From: CAVVST01 sp963750995
Lineage (GTDB): Bacteria; Acidobacteriota; Vicinamibacteria; Vicinamibacterales; UBA2999
Assembly (NCBI GenBank): GCA_963750995.1
Contig: CAVVST010000004.1
Span: forward strand, 930,001-994,000
Direction: 5' to 3'
DNA: 64,000 bases
Below are positions 55,405-63,778 of the stretch, piece by piece. How positions within the stretch are numbered: the stretch's first letter is position 1; every line of letters starts with the position of its first letter. The notes below the pieces were generated by a model. The model made no database searches and was not told the origin of the DNA. It worked only from the letters and a program-made list of their open reading frames with translations. A program made the position numbers and the translations under genes.

Positions 55405-56115
55405 ATGGCCGCCTCCGAGGTGGTCGTCGCCCTGCGCGACGTCGTCAAGGATTACCGGAGCCTGCGGCCGCTGCGCGTCGAACGTTTCGAGCTGCGGCAG
55501 GATGAGTCGGTTGCCCTCCTCGGTTTCGACCAGACGGCGGCCGAGATCCTCGTGAACCTGATTACCGGTGCGACGCTGCCCGACTCGGGGGACGTAGATG
55601 TCTTCGGCGTCTCAACCCGCAACATCGGCGACCCGGATGCGTGGCTGGTCGAGATGGACCGGTTCGGCATTCTCAGTCCGCGCGTCGTGCTGCTCGACGC
55701 CTTCACGGTGGAACAGAATCTTGCGCTGCCGTTTACGTTGGAAGTCGAACAGCTTTCGGAACCCGTGCGCGCGAAGGTGCGTGAGCTCGCACAGGAGGTC
55801 GGTCTGGACTCAAATTTGTTACCAGCGTCTGCCGCAGTACTCGACCCAGAGGGGCAGCTGCGCCTCAGGCTCGCGAAGGCGCTGGCGCTCGGGCCGCGGG
55901 TGCTGCTCGCGGAGCATCCGAACGCCGCGCTCCCGCTCGAGGCCGTTTCGCGGTTCGGAGCAGACCTCAAGCGGATTGCGGCTGCCCGCCAGCTCGCTTT
56001 GCTCGTGATGACGGCGGACTCGTCCTTTGCACGCGCCGTGTCGAGTCGGACGTTGACGCTGAAACCGGCTACCGGCGAGCTGTCCCGGACGCCCGTCTGG
56101 CGGAAGTGGTTCTAG
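55405..56115 (+). CDS. Catalytically dead ABC-ATPase homologue
   Basis: The 236-residue chain follows the whole ABC ATPase fold: LRDVVKDYRSLRPLRVERFELRQDESVALLG, NLITGATLPDSGDVDVFGV, LTVEQN-like FTVEQNLALPF, ALALGPRVLLAEHP. However, the P-loop is GFDQTAAE (40-47) with no Lys or Ser/Thr, the signature is DPEGQ (147-151), Walker B has Ala for Asp (VLLAEHP), and the H-loop His is Ala (MTAD). ATP hydrolysis is therefore unlikely. The frame is intact and in-register, so it is probably a functional pseudo-enzyme, perhaps a regulatory or scaffold subunit. No permease gene is adjacent; it is one base after the PHP gene. Confidence 0.85.
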   Translation: MAASEVVVALRDVVKDYRSLRPLRVERFELRQDESVALLGFDQTAAEILVNLITGATLPDSGDVDVFGVSTRNIGDPDAWLVEMDRFGILSPRVVLLDAFTVEQNLALPFTLEVEQLSEPVRAKVRELAQEVGLDSNLLPASAAVLDPEGQLRLRLAKALALGPRVLLAEHPNAALPLEAVSRFGADLKRIAAARQLALLVMTADSSFARAVSSRTLTLKPATGELSRTPVWRKWF

Positions 56116-56200
56116 CTAAGCTGTAGCGTTCCCATCCGTGGAACGGAACTTGGATTCGCCCCTACAGGGCGATCAGGGGATCGCCTGCGGAGGGATAGAC

Positions 56201-56419
56201 GTGGCGAACGGCACGATTAAGCGACTGGTGCGTGACCGCGGATTCGGGTTTATTCGAGACGAGGGCGGACAGGAATGGTTCTTCCATCGCAGCTCGGTGA
56301 ATTCCGGCAGCTTCGAAGAGCTCAACGAAGGGCAGCGGGTCAGCTTCGATGAGGAACCGTCGGCAAAAGGACCGCGGGCGGGTAACATTCGGTCCGAAGG
56401 CAACTCGACGGCGGCGTAG
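56201..56419 (+). CDS. Cold-shock domain protein 1
   Basis: Single-strand nucleic-acid-binding protein of 72 residues (start GTG 56201 behind GGAGGG). RNP1-like DRGFGFIRDEGG and RNP2-like WFFHRSSV are present, then VSFDEEPSAKGPRAGNIR. It is clearly paralogous to the convergent gene at 56495-56701. The frame to 56138 is not favoured. Confidence 0.9.
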   Translation: MANGTIKRLVRDRGFGFIRDEGGQEWFFHRSSVNSGSFEELNEGQRVSFDEEPSAKGPRAGNIRSEGNSTAA

Positions 56420-56444
56420 CTGGGCGGGAGGGAACGCGTGAAAC

Positions 56445-56481
56445 CCCGGCCCCGCTCTTCTGCGTGAAAGCGGCGGCCGGG
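56445..56481. terminator. Hairpin between convergent cold-shock genes
   Basis: A 12-bp GC-rich stem (CCCGGCC CCGCT with AGCGG GGCCGGG, one bulged base) with a 12-base loop lies 26 bp past one stop and 14 bp before the other. There is no T-run, so its role as a terminator is likely from position only. Confidence 0.5.
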
Positions 56482-56494
56482 TCGGAAGGGGAGT

Positions 56495-56701
56495 CTAACT
56501 CTCGATCAGTCGAACGTCGCCGGCTCGAGGTCCCTTGGTGGATTCCTCGGAAGAGAATTCCACGCGCTGGCCTTCGCGCAACAGCTCGAAGACGGCGCCG
56601 CGGACGGCGCTGCGATGGAAGAAATGCTCGATGCCACCTTCATCGCGTATGAATCCGAAACCTTTGTCGATGAGGAGGCGTGCGATAGTCCCGGTCGGCA
56701 T
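56495..56701 (-). CDS. Cold-shock domain protein 2
   Basis: 68 residues, MPTGTIARLLIDKGFGFIRDEGGIEHFFHRSAVRGAVFELLREGQRVEFSSEESTKGPRAG..., with RNP1 KGFGFIRDEGG and RNP2-like HFFHRS. ATG 56701 has CGGAGGA 8 bases upstream. It points toward cold-shock protein 1 and shares the unusual KGPRAG tail, so the pair arose by duplication with inversion. Confidence 0.9.
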   Translation of the reverse strand: MPTGTIARLLIDKGFGFIRDEGGIEHFFHRSAVRGAVFELLREGQRVEFSSEESTKGPRAGDVRLIES

Positions 56702-56926
56702 AGCCGTGTCCTCCGATGCGCGAAGCCTGAGACGACATCCCAGGCGCTCCATGACCGCGGGTGAGCGAACTATGAAGCCACGGTAAAAACGTAGCGGTCA
56801 CACGCGCGCGCCGGCGCCCGAAAGCTGGGCCAGTGTAGGGAGTACCGCCGGTGAAGTCAAGGCACGCCAGAACTCCTTTCACTCCAATTGATTGCACGTA
56901 TCGAGCACTCTCGGTACGATGACGCG

Positions 56927-57529
56927 ATGCTGGCCGCGATCATTCTCGCCGCGGGCGATTCGACGCGTATGGGCCGACCCAAGGCGCTGCTGCCCGACCC
57001 CGAAGGACGGCCGTTCGTCGCGCGTCTCGTTCGAACGTTCAGCGCCGCCGGCATTCAACAGGTGATCGTCGTGACCGGGAGCCTGCACGCGCAGATCGCC
57101 AGCGCCCTGGCCGCAGACGACCTGCCGGTCGTGCCACAACTGGTCAACAACCCACAGCCCGCGCTCGGCCAGATCTCATCGCTGTGGTTGGGGCTCGATG
57201 CCGCGATCCAGACTCGCGTGCCAGGCGTGCTCATGACGCTCGTCGACATTCCGCTGGTGCAGGTGTCGACCGTGCGGCAGGTGATCGATGCGTGGGCGCA
57301 ACACCGCGCGCCGATCGTCCGGCCCGCCGTCGGCAAGCGACACGGACACCCTGTGCTGTTCGATCAGTCGGTGTTCGACGCGCTGCGCCATGCGCCCATC
57401 ACCGAGGGAGCGCGCGCCGTCGTCCATGCGAATGCGGATCGGATTGTCAATGTGCCGGTCGATGACGAGGGGTGCCTGCTGGACGTCGACACGCCTGCCG
57501 ACTACGATGCTTTGATTCGCAAGCCATAG
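56927..57529 (+). CDS. Nucleotidyltransferase, MocA/MobA-like
   Basis: Molybdenum-cofactor cytidylyltransferase or related NTP-transferase. MLAAIILAAGDSTRMGRPKALLPDPEG carries the LAAGxSxRMGxPK loop; VDIPLVQ and RPAVGKRHGHPVLFDQSVFD match MocA-type proteins. 200 residues. TACGAT ends 6 bases before ATG 56927 and there is no Shine-Dalgarno match, so a leaderless start is possible. Confidence 0.85.
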   Translation: MLAAIILAAGDSTRMGRPKALLPDPEGRPFVARLVRTFSAAGIQQVIVVTGSLHAQIASALAADDLPVVPQLVNNPQPALGQISSLWLGLDAAIQTRVPGVLMTLVDIPLVQVSTVRQVIDAWAQHRAPIVRPAVGKRHGHPVLFDQSVFDALRHAPITEGARAVVHANADRIVNVPVDDEGCLLDVDTPADYDALIRKP

Positions 57530-57688
57530 CGGCCAATCCACGGCCCGCTCCCCGTTCCAAGGTCTTCCCACGGTATTTCGTCACCAATCTCCGACAGCCC
57601 ACAGCACGCGCGCCTGGCGCGCTGGTACGAGTGGTGCCTCGTTCCGCCTCGAGCAGCAGGGATTCGTGCGAGGGACGAAGGAGATCGT

Positions 57689-58396
57689 ATGAAAGACACG
57701 AGGATGTGCTTGCTGGCGTTCCTCGCGGCGATGTCGCTGCCAGCGTTCGCGGTGCCGGGCGATGCAGTGCAAGAGGCTCCAACCGTGAAGGTGCCCCAGC
57801 CCGGCGTGCCGGAGATGCTCACGCTGGAGGGTACGTGGACGCGCGTGGCGTACAACAACGAGGGCTACGCGATCATCGGCTACCGCCTCGCCAATCTCTC
57901 GATCGGCGAGGAGTGGATGCTTCTCGAATTCGGCACCACCGTTCGCGACCGCGTTCCGAACTACACGCTGACCCGCGACGCGCTGTCGCTCGAGACGCCT
58001 GACGGAACCACGATTCCGCTGGCCACGGTTACCGAGTACCGGAAGGCCAATCTTGCGGCGCTGCGGAACAGGGAGAAAATCCAGCGTGACTCGATCAACT
58101 ACTTTCCGCCGGGCGCCAGCCAGGCCTGCCGCATCGGGTTCTTCTCGGATCTCGAGGATCGCGCGCTGCCCTACGACGAAGTCGAGCTGAGCTCACGGCG
58201 CGGCTGTGTCGGCCGGCTCTTCTTCCAAGTGCCGGGAGGCATCAAGCACGGCCAGTACTGGCTCAACGTGAAATTCCAGAACAGCCTCATACGTGTCCCA
58301 TTCAGAATCCTCACCGAGGAAGAAGAGCGGCTGTTGTCGAGGAATTTCAAGGACATCCGCCGGCAGGTCGAGGACGCCTTCAAGCCGAAACACTGA
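57689..58396 (+). CDS. Secreted protein of unknown function
   Basis: 235 residues with signal peptide MKDTRMCLLAFLAAMSLPAFA and a soluble mixed domain (EGTWTRVAYNNEGYAIIGYRLANLSIGEEWMLLEFGTTV, TLTRDALSLETPDGTTIPLATVTEYRKANLAALRNREKIQRDSINYFPPGASQACRIGFF). The C-terminal segment has SSRRGCVGRLFFQVPGGIKHGQYWLNVKFQNSLIRVPFRI. Two Cys near residues 149 and 171 could form a disulfide. AAGGAG lies 9 bases before ATG. No family recognised; the fold looks like a beta-sandwich. Confidence 0.8.
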   Translation: MKDTRMCLLAFLAAMSLPAFAVPGDAVQEAPTVKVPQPGVPEMLTLEGTWTRVAYNNEGYAIIGYRLANLSIGEEWMLLEFGTTVRDRVPNYTLTRDALSLETPDGTTIPLATVTEYRKANLAALRNREKIQRDSINYFPPGASQACRIGFFSDLEDRALPYDEVELSSRRGCVGRLFFQVPGGIKHGQYWLNVKFQNSLIRVPFRILTEEEERLLSRNFKDIRRQVEDAFKPKH

Positions 58397-58456
58397 CGCG
58401 CGCCCGCTGAATCGGGCCGGCTGAAAGCAAGCCCGCGCGGGTATACACTCGGCGGA

Positions 58457-59299
58457 ATGAAGAAGCTACATCTGCTCGCTGCGGTGTGCTCGCTGGCGGT
58501 CGCGTCGGCTGCGCCGGTGTCGGCGCAGCTCGCCCCACCGAACGACCTTGGTGTGGCGCTCGGTCACATCCACCTCGCGGTGAAGGACGTCGAGGCGCAC
58601 AAGGGGTTCTGGACGACGATGCTCGGGGGAAAGCTCGTCACCAATGGGCCACTCACGCTGATCGAGTTTCCAGGCATCTTCGTCATGCTGCGGCAAGCTG
58701 ACGCCGCGGCTCCCGCGGCGGGGTCGGTAGTCGATCATTTCGGACTGGTATACCGGGATCTGGCCGCGGCACGCGCGCGCTGGACGGCAGCCGGTGTGAA
58801 GTTCGACGTCGGAGACATGAACCCGAACATGGGGTACGTGCACTCGGCCGATGGCGCCTATCGGATCGAAGTGTTCGGAGATCCCTCGCTGCCCGGGCCG
58901 GTCGGGATGGATCACATTCACCTGTATCCGGCGTCCGCCGATATTCCGGCGATGCAGTCGTGGTACGCGAAGGTGTTCGGCGGCTTCCCGGGGCAACGCA
59001 AGAGCGTCGCGCGCCCGGGCATCATCGAATGCGATTACTTCCATCGGTTCAACCTATCGTTTTCAGCGTCGCCGTCGATGCCCGGCGGATCACCGGCTCC
59101 TGCCCCGAGCCGCGGCCGCGCCGTCGATCACATCGGTTTCGACGTCACCAACCTCGAGGAGTTCGAAAAGCGGCTGGTCGGCCTGGGGCTCAAGTTCGAC
59201 GCGCCGGTTCGCCAGGTCCCGAATGGCCGCACGAAGGTCGCGTTTTTCACGGACCCGTGGGGTACCTACATCGAAGTCACGGAGAAACTGGCACCCTGA
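58457..59299 (+). CDS. Secreted VOC-superfamily (glyoxalase/dioxygenase-like) protein
   Basis: 280 residues with signal peptide MKKLHLLAAVCSLAVASAAPVSAQ and two vicinal-oxygen-chelate modules. The first is GHIHLAVKDVEAHKGFWTTMLGGKLV ... YRIEVFGDPSLP; the second is DHIHLYPASADIPAMQSWYAKVFGG ... TYIEVTEKL. His and Glu residues in both modules could bind a divalent metal. Substrate unknown. TATACA ends 9 bases before ATG with no clear ribosome site. Confidence 0.85.
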   Translation: MKKLHLLAAVCSLAVASAAPVSAQLAPPNDLGVALGHIHLAVKDVEAHKGFWTTMLGGKLVTNGPLTLIEFPGIFVMLRQADAAAPAAGSVVDHFGLVYRDLAAARARWTAAGVKFDVGDMNPNMGYVHSADGAYRIEVFGDPSLPGPVGMDHIHLYPASADIPAMQSWYAKVFGGFPGQRKSVARPGIIECDYFHRFNLSFSASPSMPGGSPAPAPSRGRAVDHIGFDVTNLEEFEKRLVGLGLKFDAPVRQVPNGRTKVAFFTDPWGTYIEVTEKLAP

Positions 59300-59336
59300 G
59301 GGGCATGCTACGATCAGGGTTCGGCACCCCCAGAGT

Positions 59337-59412
59337 GGGCCTGTAGCGCAGTTGGGAGCGCGCCTGAATGGCATTCAGGAGGTCACCGGTTCGATCCCGG
59401 TCAGGTCCACCA
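59337..59412 (+). tRNA. tRNA-Ala (anticodon GGC)
   Basis: 76 nt with encoded CCA. The acceptor stem GGGCCTG pairs with CAGGTCC through six Watson-Crick pairs and a G3-U70 wobble, the identity element of alanine tRNA. The D arm is GCGC/GCGC, the anticodon stem CCTGA/TCAGG has loop ATGGCAT (anticodon at 59370-59372), and the T arm is ACCGG TTCGATC CCGGT. Confidence 0.97.
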
Positions 59413-59667
59413 TCTCCAAGTCGTTGATTTTAAACGACTGAAATCGCCCACCCACTCCGTAGATCGAACCGCTGTGACTTTATTGTGTGGCGGCTTAGGT
59501 ACGTCCGTTGTGCAGCGGTCTCCTGAACCGTTGTGTTCTCCGCATAAGGGAGGACGGGCCGAAGTTCGGTCCCATCGACGTCACACCCGTGAAGCCTGAC
59601 CGATCACGTAATGGCTGGGCGTGGCTTCGTCCAATGGCACCAGTCTGCAAGGAGGAGCGAGGACTGA

Positions 59668-60933
59668 TCACTTCCGGGCTTCGATTTCGCGTCCGGGATC
59701 CGCACTCGCATATTTGAGAAGGTGATCCTGAAACCGGTCCAGGACTCGTTGCGGCAACCACCGCGTGACGACGTTGTTGACGCGGTGACCGAACGGGCTT
59801 CGTGAAATCAAGCCTCGTGCGGTGCGTCTCGCGAGTGCCTGGATACGCGCGACATGCGGTTCCCTCTCCGCGGAATAGCGCTCAAAGGCCATCACAGTAT
59901 TCATCGAGACGCGTTCTCCAATCACCGCGTCGGTGGCCAGTTCGCGTGACATCACCATTGCGTCCTCGAATGCCTGGTTGGCACCCTGGCCAAGCATCGG
60001 GAACATCGCGTGCGCCGCGTCGCCGGTGAGGGCGACCCGACCCGCGTGGAATCGAGCCAGTGGATCGATGTCGCCGATGCGCCAGACCAGAGGGTTGCCA
60101 GGATCCCAGAATCCCGTGTCAATGGCATGATGCACGCGCGCATCCTTGATGTCGCGCACCAGCGAGCGAGCGAGTCGCTTGGCGTCTTCTGGAGTCGAGA
60201 TGCCGCTGGTTTGACTCGAATCATCCGTGCAGATGATCACACCGAACTGCCCGCCACCTGCACCAGAAAGAACGACGGCGGTGCGGGGCGCATTGATCTG
60301 GACGAACTCGCGCTCTCGGATCTGCCGAGCGAAAAGGCGCTCAGCTTCGCCCTGGCCAGTCAGGTCGACCCTGGTGGCAAACATCAGAGCGTCGAGCTGT
60401 GGCGCGTAGCCACGATGCGTAGGAAACAATTGGCGACGGATATTCGAATGGGCGCCGTCGGCGGCGATGACGAAGTCGAATTCTCGAACCTCACCGCCGA
60501 CGAAAGAGACTGTGACCTTCCCACGACGCGGATCGTCCAATACCGATTCGATCCCTCGGCCGCACTCGGGTGGAGCGCCCTCGAGCGCCTGCAGCAGGGT
60601 CCGATGCAGGTCACCTCGATAGAACGACGTGGACGAGTACTGGCCGGCCGCCTTGAACACGATTCGTCGGACGACTGTGTTACTCAGGCCGTCGATGATG
60701 GGGGCTGAGTCGACGGCCGCACCATCGGCCGACTTGTCCAGCGCATCCAGCATACCGATCTGGGCGAGCGCATATTTGCCGTTCGCGTGGACATTGAGCT
60801 GGTACCCTGTGGACCGCGGTGCCGCCGATTGTTCGAAGATGTCGATGGATATCCCGATTCGACGAAGGGCATGTGCCATCGAGATTCCTGCGATCCCGGC
60901 GCCAATCACCGCACCTCGCATGGCTTGGGTCAT
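59668..60933 (-). CDS. FAD-dependent aromatic-type monooxygenase
   Basis: Class A flavin monooxygenase. GAVIGAGIAGISMAHALRRIGISIDIFEQS is the FAD-binding Rossmann motif, DFVIAADGAHSNIRRQLFP the DG motif, and GRVALTGDAAHAMFPMLGQGANQAFEDAMVMSREL the GD motif. 421 residues. The substrate is likely a small aromatic or tetracycline-like compound, but is not determinable. Near the tRNA-Ala and next to a methyltransferase, it may be part of a small modification or detoxification gene set. Confidence 0.88.
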   Translation of the reverse strand: MTQAMRGAVIGAGIAGISMAHALRRIGISIDIFEQSAAPRSTGYQLNVHANGKYALAQIGMLDALDKSADGAAVDSAPIIDGLSNTVVRRIVFKAAGQYSSTSFYRGDLHRTLLQALEGAPPECGRGIESVLDDPRRGKVTVSFVGGEVREFDFVIAADGAHSNIRRQLFPTHRGYAPQLDALMFATRVDLTGQGEAERLFARQIREREFVQINAPRTAVVLSGAGGGQFGVIICTDDSSQTSGISTPEDAKRLARSLVRDIKDARVHHAIDTGFWDPGNPLVWRIGDIDPLARFHAGRVALTGDAAHAMFPMLGQGANQAFEDAMVMSRELATDAVIGERVSMNTVMAFERYSAEREPHVARIQALARRTARGLISRSPFGHRVNNVVTRWLPQRVLDRFQDHLLKYASADPGREIEARK

Positions 60934-61143
60934 GTCGTAGGGCCTGGATTATGTCCCGCGCATCGTCTCAAAGGCTCGCCGAAAGAAGCCCACCTGAGGA
61001 CTTTGCGCGTTCGATCGGACCGTGATACGGTCGCCGAAATCGAGCATACGGTAGTCAGGCGAGAACACCGCCTCGAGACCGCGACAGGTTGCATCGGGAG
61101 ACGACGGACAACCGCCGCATAAGCCGCCGCTGCTGCTTATTCG

Positions 61144-62109
61144 CTACGGGACGACGGCCGTGCAGATGCGATTGGCGGAGCGCGACGGGAGGTTGCTTCC
61201 TTTCGGCAGATAACGGGCGCCGAGATCTCCGTAGCTGAAGTCGGCGGCGACCTGAAGTCCTCGCTGGTTCACAAATGCCGAGGCGTCTTCACCTGGTATA
61301 CCAAACAGGAAGGGCTCCCCAACCGCAGCCACCCGGCCTTGCAGTTTTCGAAGAGACGGCAACGCGTTCTCGAGGAAGTAGTCAAACACGATTCGGCTGT
61401 CGGGCGCGGCGTTCCTGGCCACGAACCGCAGCGTCGCATCGACCGCCGCCTCGGGGATGTACATCGTGACGCCTTCCCAGATAAAGAGGGTCTTGATCTT
61501 TCGATCATAACCGGCCGCATTGAGCACCATTGCGAGGTCTTGTTTCGCAAAATCGATCGGCACGTATGTGACGTGACCAGGCAACGACCCGAGTATCTGG
61601 CGAACCCGGTTCTTCTTGTATTCCTGCGTCGCAGGAAGATCGAGTTCGAACACGCGTGCGTTACGCAGCGCGCCGCCGAACCGATAGGCACGAGAATCCA
61701 ACCCGGCGCCCATGTTCACGACCTGATGGATACCCGTTCTGAGGCTTTCCTCCAGCACCGCATCAATGTGCCGAGTGCGCACATGGACGGCCCGTGCAAG
61801 CGCGCCTCGGTTCCCAAGGCTGATCCAAGCGCGTTCGGTGTCCATCGCCAAGGCTGCGAGGACCGCGTGGGACCCGGTCTCCTCGAGGATCGCGCGCTCC
61901 TCAGGGCCGAGCAAACGCTCGGCTAGTTGATCTCCGTTCCGAATCGAGGCGTCGGGATGCTTTGCACCGATCGCACGGTAAGCAGTCATTTCGAGCGCGG
62001 TTGCGGACGGTCTGCCCGTCTGAGCCGTGCAGATCACTGCAGCCGCTATTCCGCAGATCGCGGTCGTCACAATCGCCGTCCGGCCATGGATTCTTTTATC
62101 GAGGGCCAT
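61144..62109 (-). CDS. Class I SAM methyltransferase of the Ppm1/TcmP (LCM) type with signal anchor
   Basis: 321 residues from ATG 62109, which has GGAGG 9 bases upstream; the frame to 62217 is not needed. The N-terminus RTAIVTTAICGIAAAVICTAQTG looks like a signal peptide or anchor. The core has HVRTRHIDAVLEESLRTGIHQVVNMGAGLDSRAYRF (motif I of the leucine-carboxyl-methyltransferase/TcmP family), FELDLPATQEYKK and LFIWEGVTMYIPEAAVDATLRFVA. These fit O-methyltransferases acting on small molecules. An exported SAM enzyme is odd, so the hydrophobic start may be an inner-membrane anchor with the domain in the cytoplasm. Confidence 0.83.
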   Translation of the reverse strand: MALDKRIHGRTAIVTTAICGIAAAVICTAQTGRPSATALEMTAYRAIGAKHPDASIRNGDQLAERLLGPEERAILEETGSHAVLAALAMDTERAWISLGNRGALARAVHVRTRHIDAVLEESLRTGIHQVVNMGAGLDSRAYRFGGALRNARVFELDLPATQEYKKNRVRQILGSLPGHVTYVPIDFAKQDLAMVLNAAGYDRKIKTLFIWEGVTMYIPEAAVDATLRFVARNAAPDSRIVFDYFLENALPSLRKLQGRVAAVGEPFLFGIPGEDASAFVNQRGLQVAADFSYGDLGARYLPKGSNLPSRSANRICTAVVP

Positions 62110-62568
62110 ATGTCGCCGCCTCCGGGGGAGAGAGTGGCCCTTCACCCGATCGTCCAAACACAGATCGTGCAGAAGCAGCGCCGCCGCAATGGCCGAACAG
62201 ACCGTGCGCATTTTCATAGGACTCCTCTTATCTCCGGACGAACTCCGACGTTGTGCGAGAGCGACCGGCGTGGCGCAGAGCAGCGTCTACGCGAGATACT
62301 GCGCGGCTGCAGGACTAGTAATGATCGGACGAAGGTCTGGCTCCAGCCCGTCGAAGAAATCCTAAAACGGCCATCGACGCACCGGACCGCGCGCACCTCC
62401 GAGGAGAAACATTTCGCGCTCCAGCACCGGCCGAAACGCTTGCAGCATCTGTGCTGCGACGGCCGGTGGATTCTTCAGCAGGCATGAGCCCACCTTTACT
62501 CACGGACGAGAATCACCACGCAGTTCACGCACGCAATTAGTTGAAAGCTGCTGACATCCGACACCCGG
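62110..62568. other. Gene-free 459 bp stretch
   Basis: I see no convincing coding frame, tRNA or terminator between the methyltransferase and the Tat-exported protein. Short open frames on both strands lack ribosome sites and recognisable motifs. It could hold decayed sequence or the leader of the methyltransferase message. Confidence 0.4.
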
Positions 62569-63063
62569 TCACTTGCAGCGGACGATCACTCGAGTCACCT
62601 CGCGAAAACGCCGCCTGCCATCGGTGACCTGTGCCTCGCCGGCGACTACGAGATACGGCATGCCGTCGGTGCCGACGACCGTGGCCGCGGCCACAGACGG
62701 ACCAAAATCGGGCGCGATCGTGTCTCGACCCAAGGTGATGGTTCCGCGCACCTGCGGCAGACTGGAGAGGTCAAGCGTGTGAAACCCATTGGCGAATTGG
62801 CCGTAGTCGAAGAACAAAGGGTATTCGATCACCGGACCCGGGGCCTGGTCGGTCGGGGAGTGCCCAATCAGGACCTGTGCCGAGTCCCAGAGCGGCGCGA
62901 CGCCAGGCGCGCTGACTTGTGCGCCAAGCTCCAGAGTACCTATCCCGCCGGTCGCTCCCAGAATGCCTATGCCGATCGTCCTGAGAAAGGCGCGCCTTTC
63001 GCTGGCGCGATCGGGCGACCCTAAATCTGCGGCGTGCTGCCGATCCCTCGTGGTCGTTTCCAT
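62569..63063 (-). CDS. Tat-exported protein of unknown function
   Basis: 164 residues. ERRAFLRTIGIGILGATGGIGTLELGAQ is a twin-arginine signal (RRxFLR). The mature part includes IEYPLFFDYGQFANGFHTLDLSSLPQVRGTITLGRDTIAP, VVGTDGMPYLVVAGEAQVTDGRRRFREVTRVIVRC and appears to be a small beta-barrel. I do not recognise the family with certainty. GGAGG sits shortly before ATG 63063. Confidence 0.75.
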   Translation of the reverse strand: METTTRDRQHAADLGSPDRASERRAFLRTIGIGILGATGGIGTLELGAQVSAPGVAPLWDSAQVLIGHSPTDQAPGPVIEYPLFFDYGQFANGFHTLDLSSLPQVRGTITLGRDTIAPDFGPSVAAATVVGTDGMPYLVVAGEAQVTDGRRRFREVTRVIVRCK

Positions 63064-63136
63064 GGCAATGACCTCCTTGCCTGGATTAGCGGGAACGGCA
63101 CAAGGGACGTATCACGTCCGCGCCCTGGACGAATGT

Positions 63137-63717
63137 TCAGAGCCGCGCCGCAAGCCAGGCACGCGCAGCCTTCCAGTCTCGCTTGACGGTGATGACCGAT
63201 ATCTGCAGCACTTCGGCGATGTCCTCTTCACGCAGTCCGCCGAAGAACCGCAGCTCGACGACTTGTGCCGCGCGAGGGTCGGCCTGTTCGAGCTCCGATA
63301 AGAGCGTATTAAGATCGAGCAGCGGCTTCGCTCGGAAGCTCGGCGCTCCACGCCGAGGTCATCCGAGAGGGGCACGCGACGTTGCTCACCGCCTCGCTTG
63401 TCCGCAACTCGGGCGCGCGCAGTAGTCGATGAGGATCCGGCGCATCGTCTGAGCCGCGACCGCAAAGAAGTGGGCCCGGTCCGCGTACGCGATCGATTGC
63501 CCGCCGAGAATGCGAACGATACAGTTCGTTCACGATGGCGTTGGGTTCGAGCGTGTGGTCGCGACGCTCGCGCTGCAGGAGACGCGCGGCGATCTGGCGC
63601 AATCTGCGGATGGACGACGGCGAACAGGCGGTCGCGGGCCTGCTGCGTCACCCTGCACGCCACTTGGCGAGCCAGACGGTGATTTCTGCCCGGTCGGAGG
63701 AATCTCTGACACGGCAT
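63137..63717 (-). pseudogene. ECF RNA polymerase sigma factor, disrupted by several frameshifts
   Basis: Translation on the minus strand reveals fragments of an ECF sigma factor of the kind common in Acidobacteriota and Planctomycetes. In order they are TVWLAKWRAG, RDRLFAVVHPQ, RQIAARLLQRERRDHTLEPNAIVNELY, ADRAHFFAVAAQTMRRILIDY, DKRGGEQRRVPLSDD, and ELEQADPRAAQVVELRFFGGLREEDIAEVLQISVITVKRDWKAARAWLAARL with a stop at 63137. Each fragment is in a different frame from the next, so at least five indels are present. The C-terminal helix-turn-helix (sigma4) part is intact. Confidence 0.75.
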
Positions 63718-63730
63718 GCCCGCCAGGGAT

Positions 63731-63746
63731 GATACTTAAACGTATC
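63731..63746. promoter_or_regulatory. Palindromic site between divergent sigma and kinase genes
   Basis: GATAC TTAAAC GTATC is a near-perfect inverted repeat in the ~60 bp between the divergent genes. It could be a regulator or extracytoplasmic-sigma binding site; nothing else supports this. Confidence 0.35.
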
Positions 63747-63778
63747 GCCCGAGGCGCTAAGTTAAGGCTGAGCCAGCA

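Noticed and set aside
59418..59439. Terminator after tRNA-Ala (AGTCGTT/AACGACT hairpin)
   Set aside because: The stem is short and not followed by a T-run, so I do not list it as a feature.
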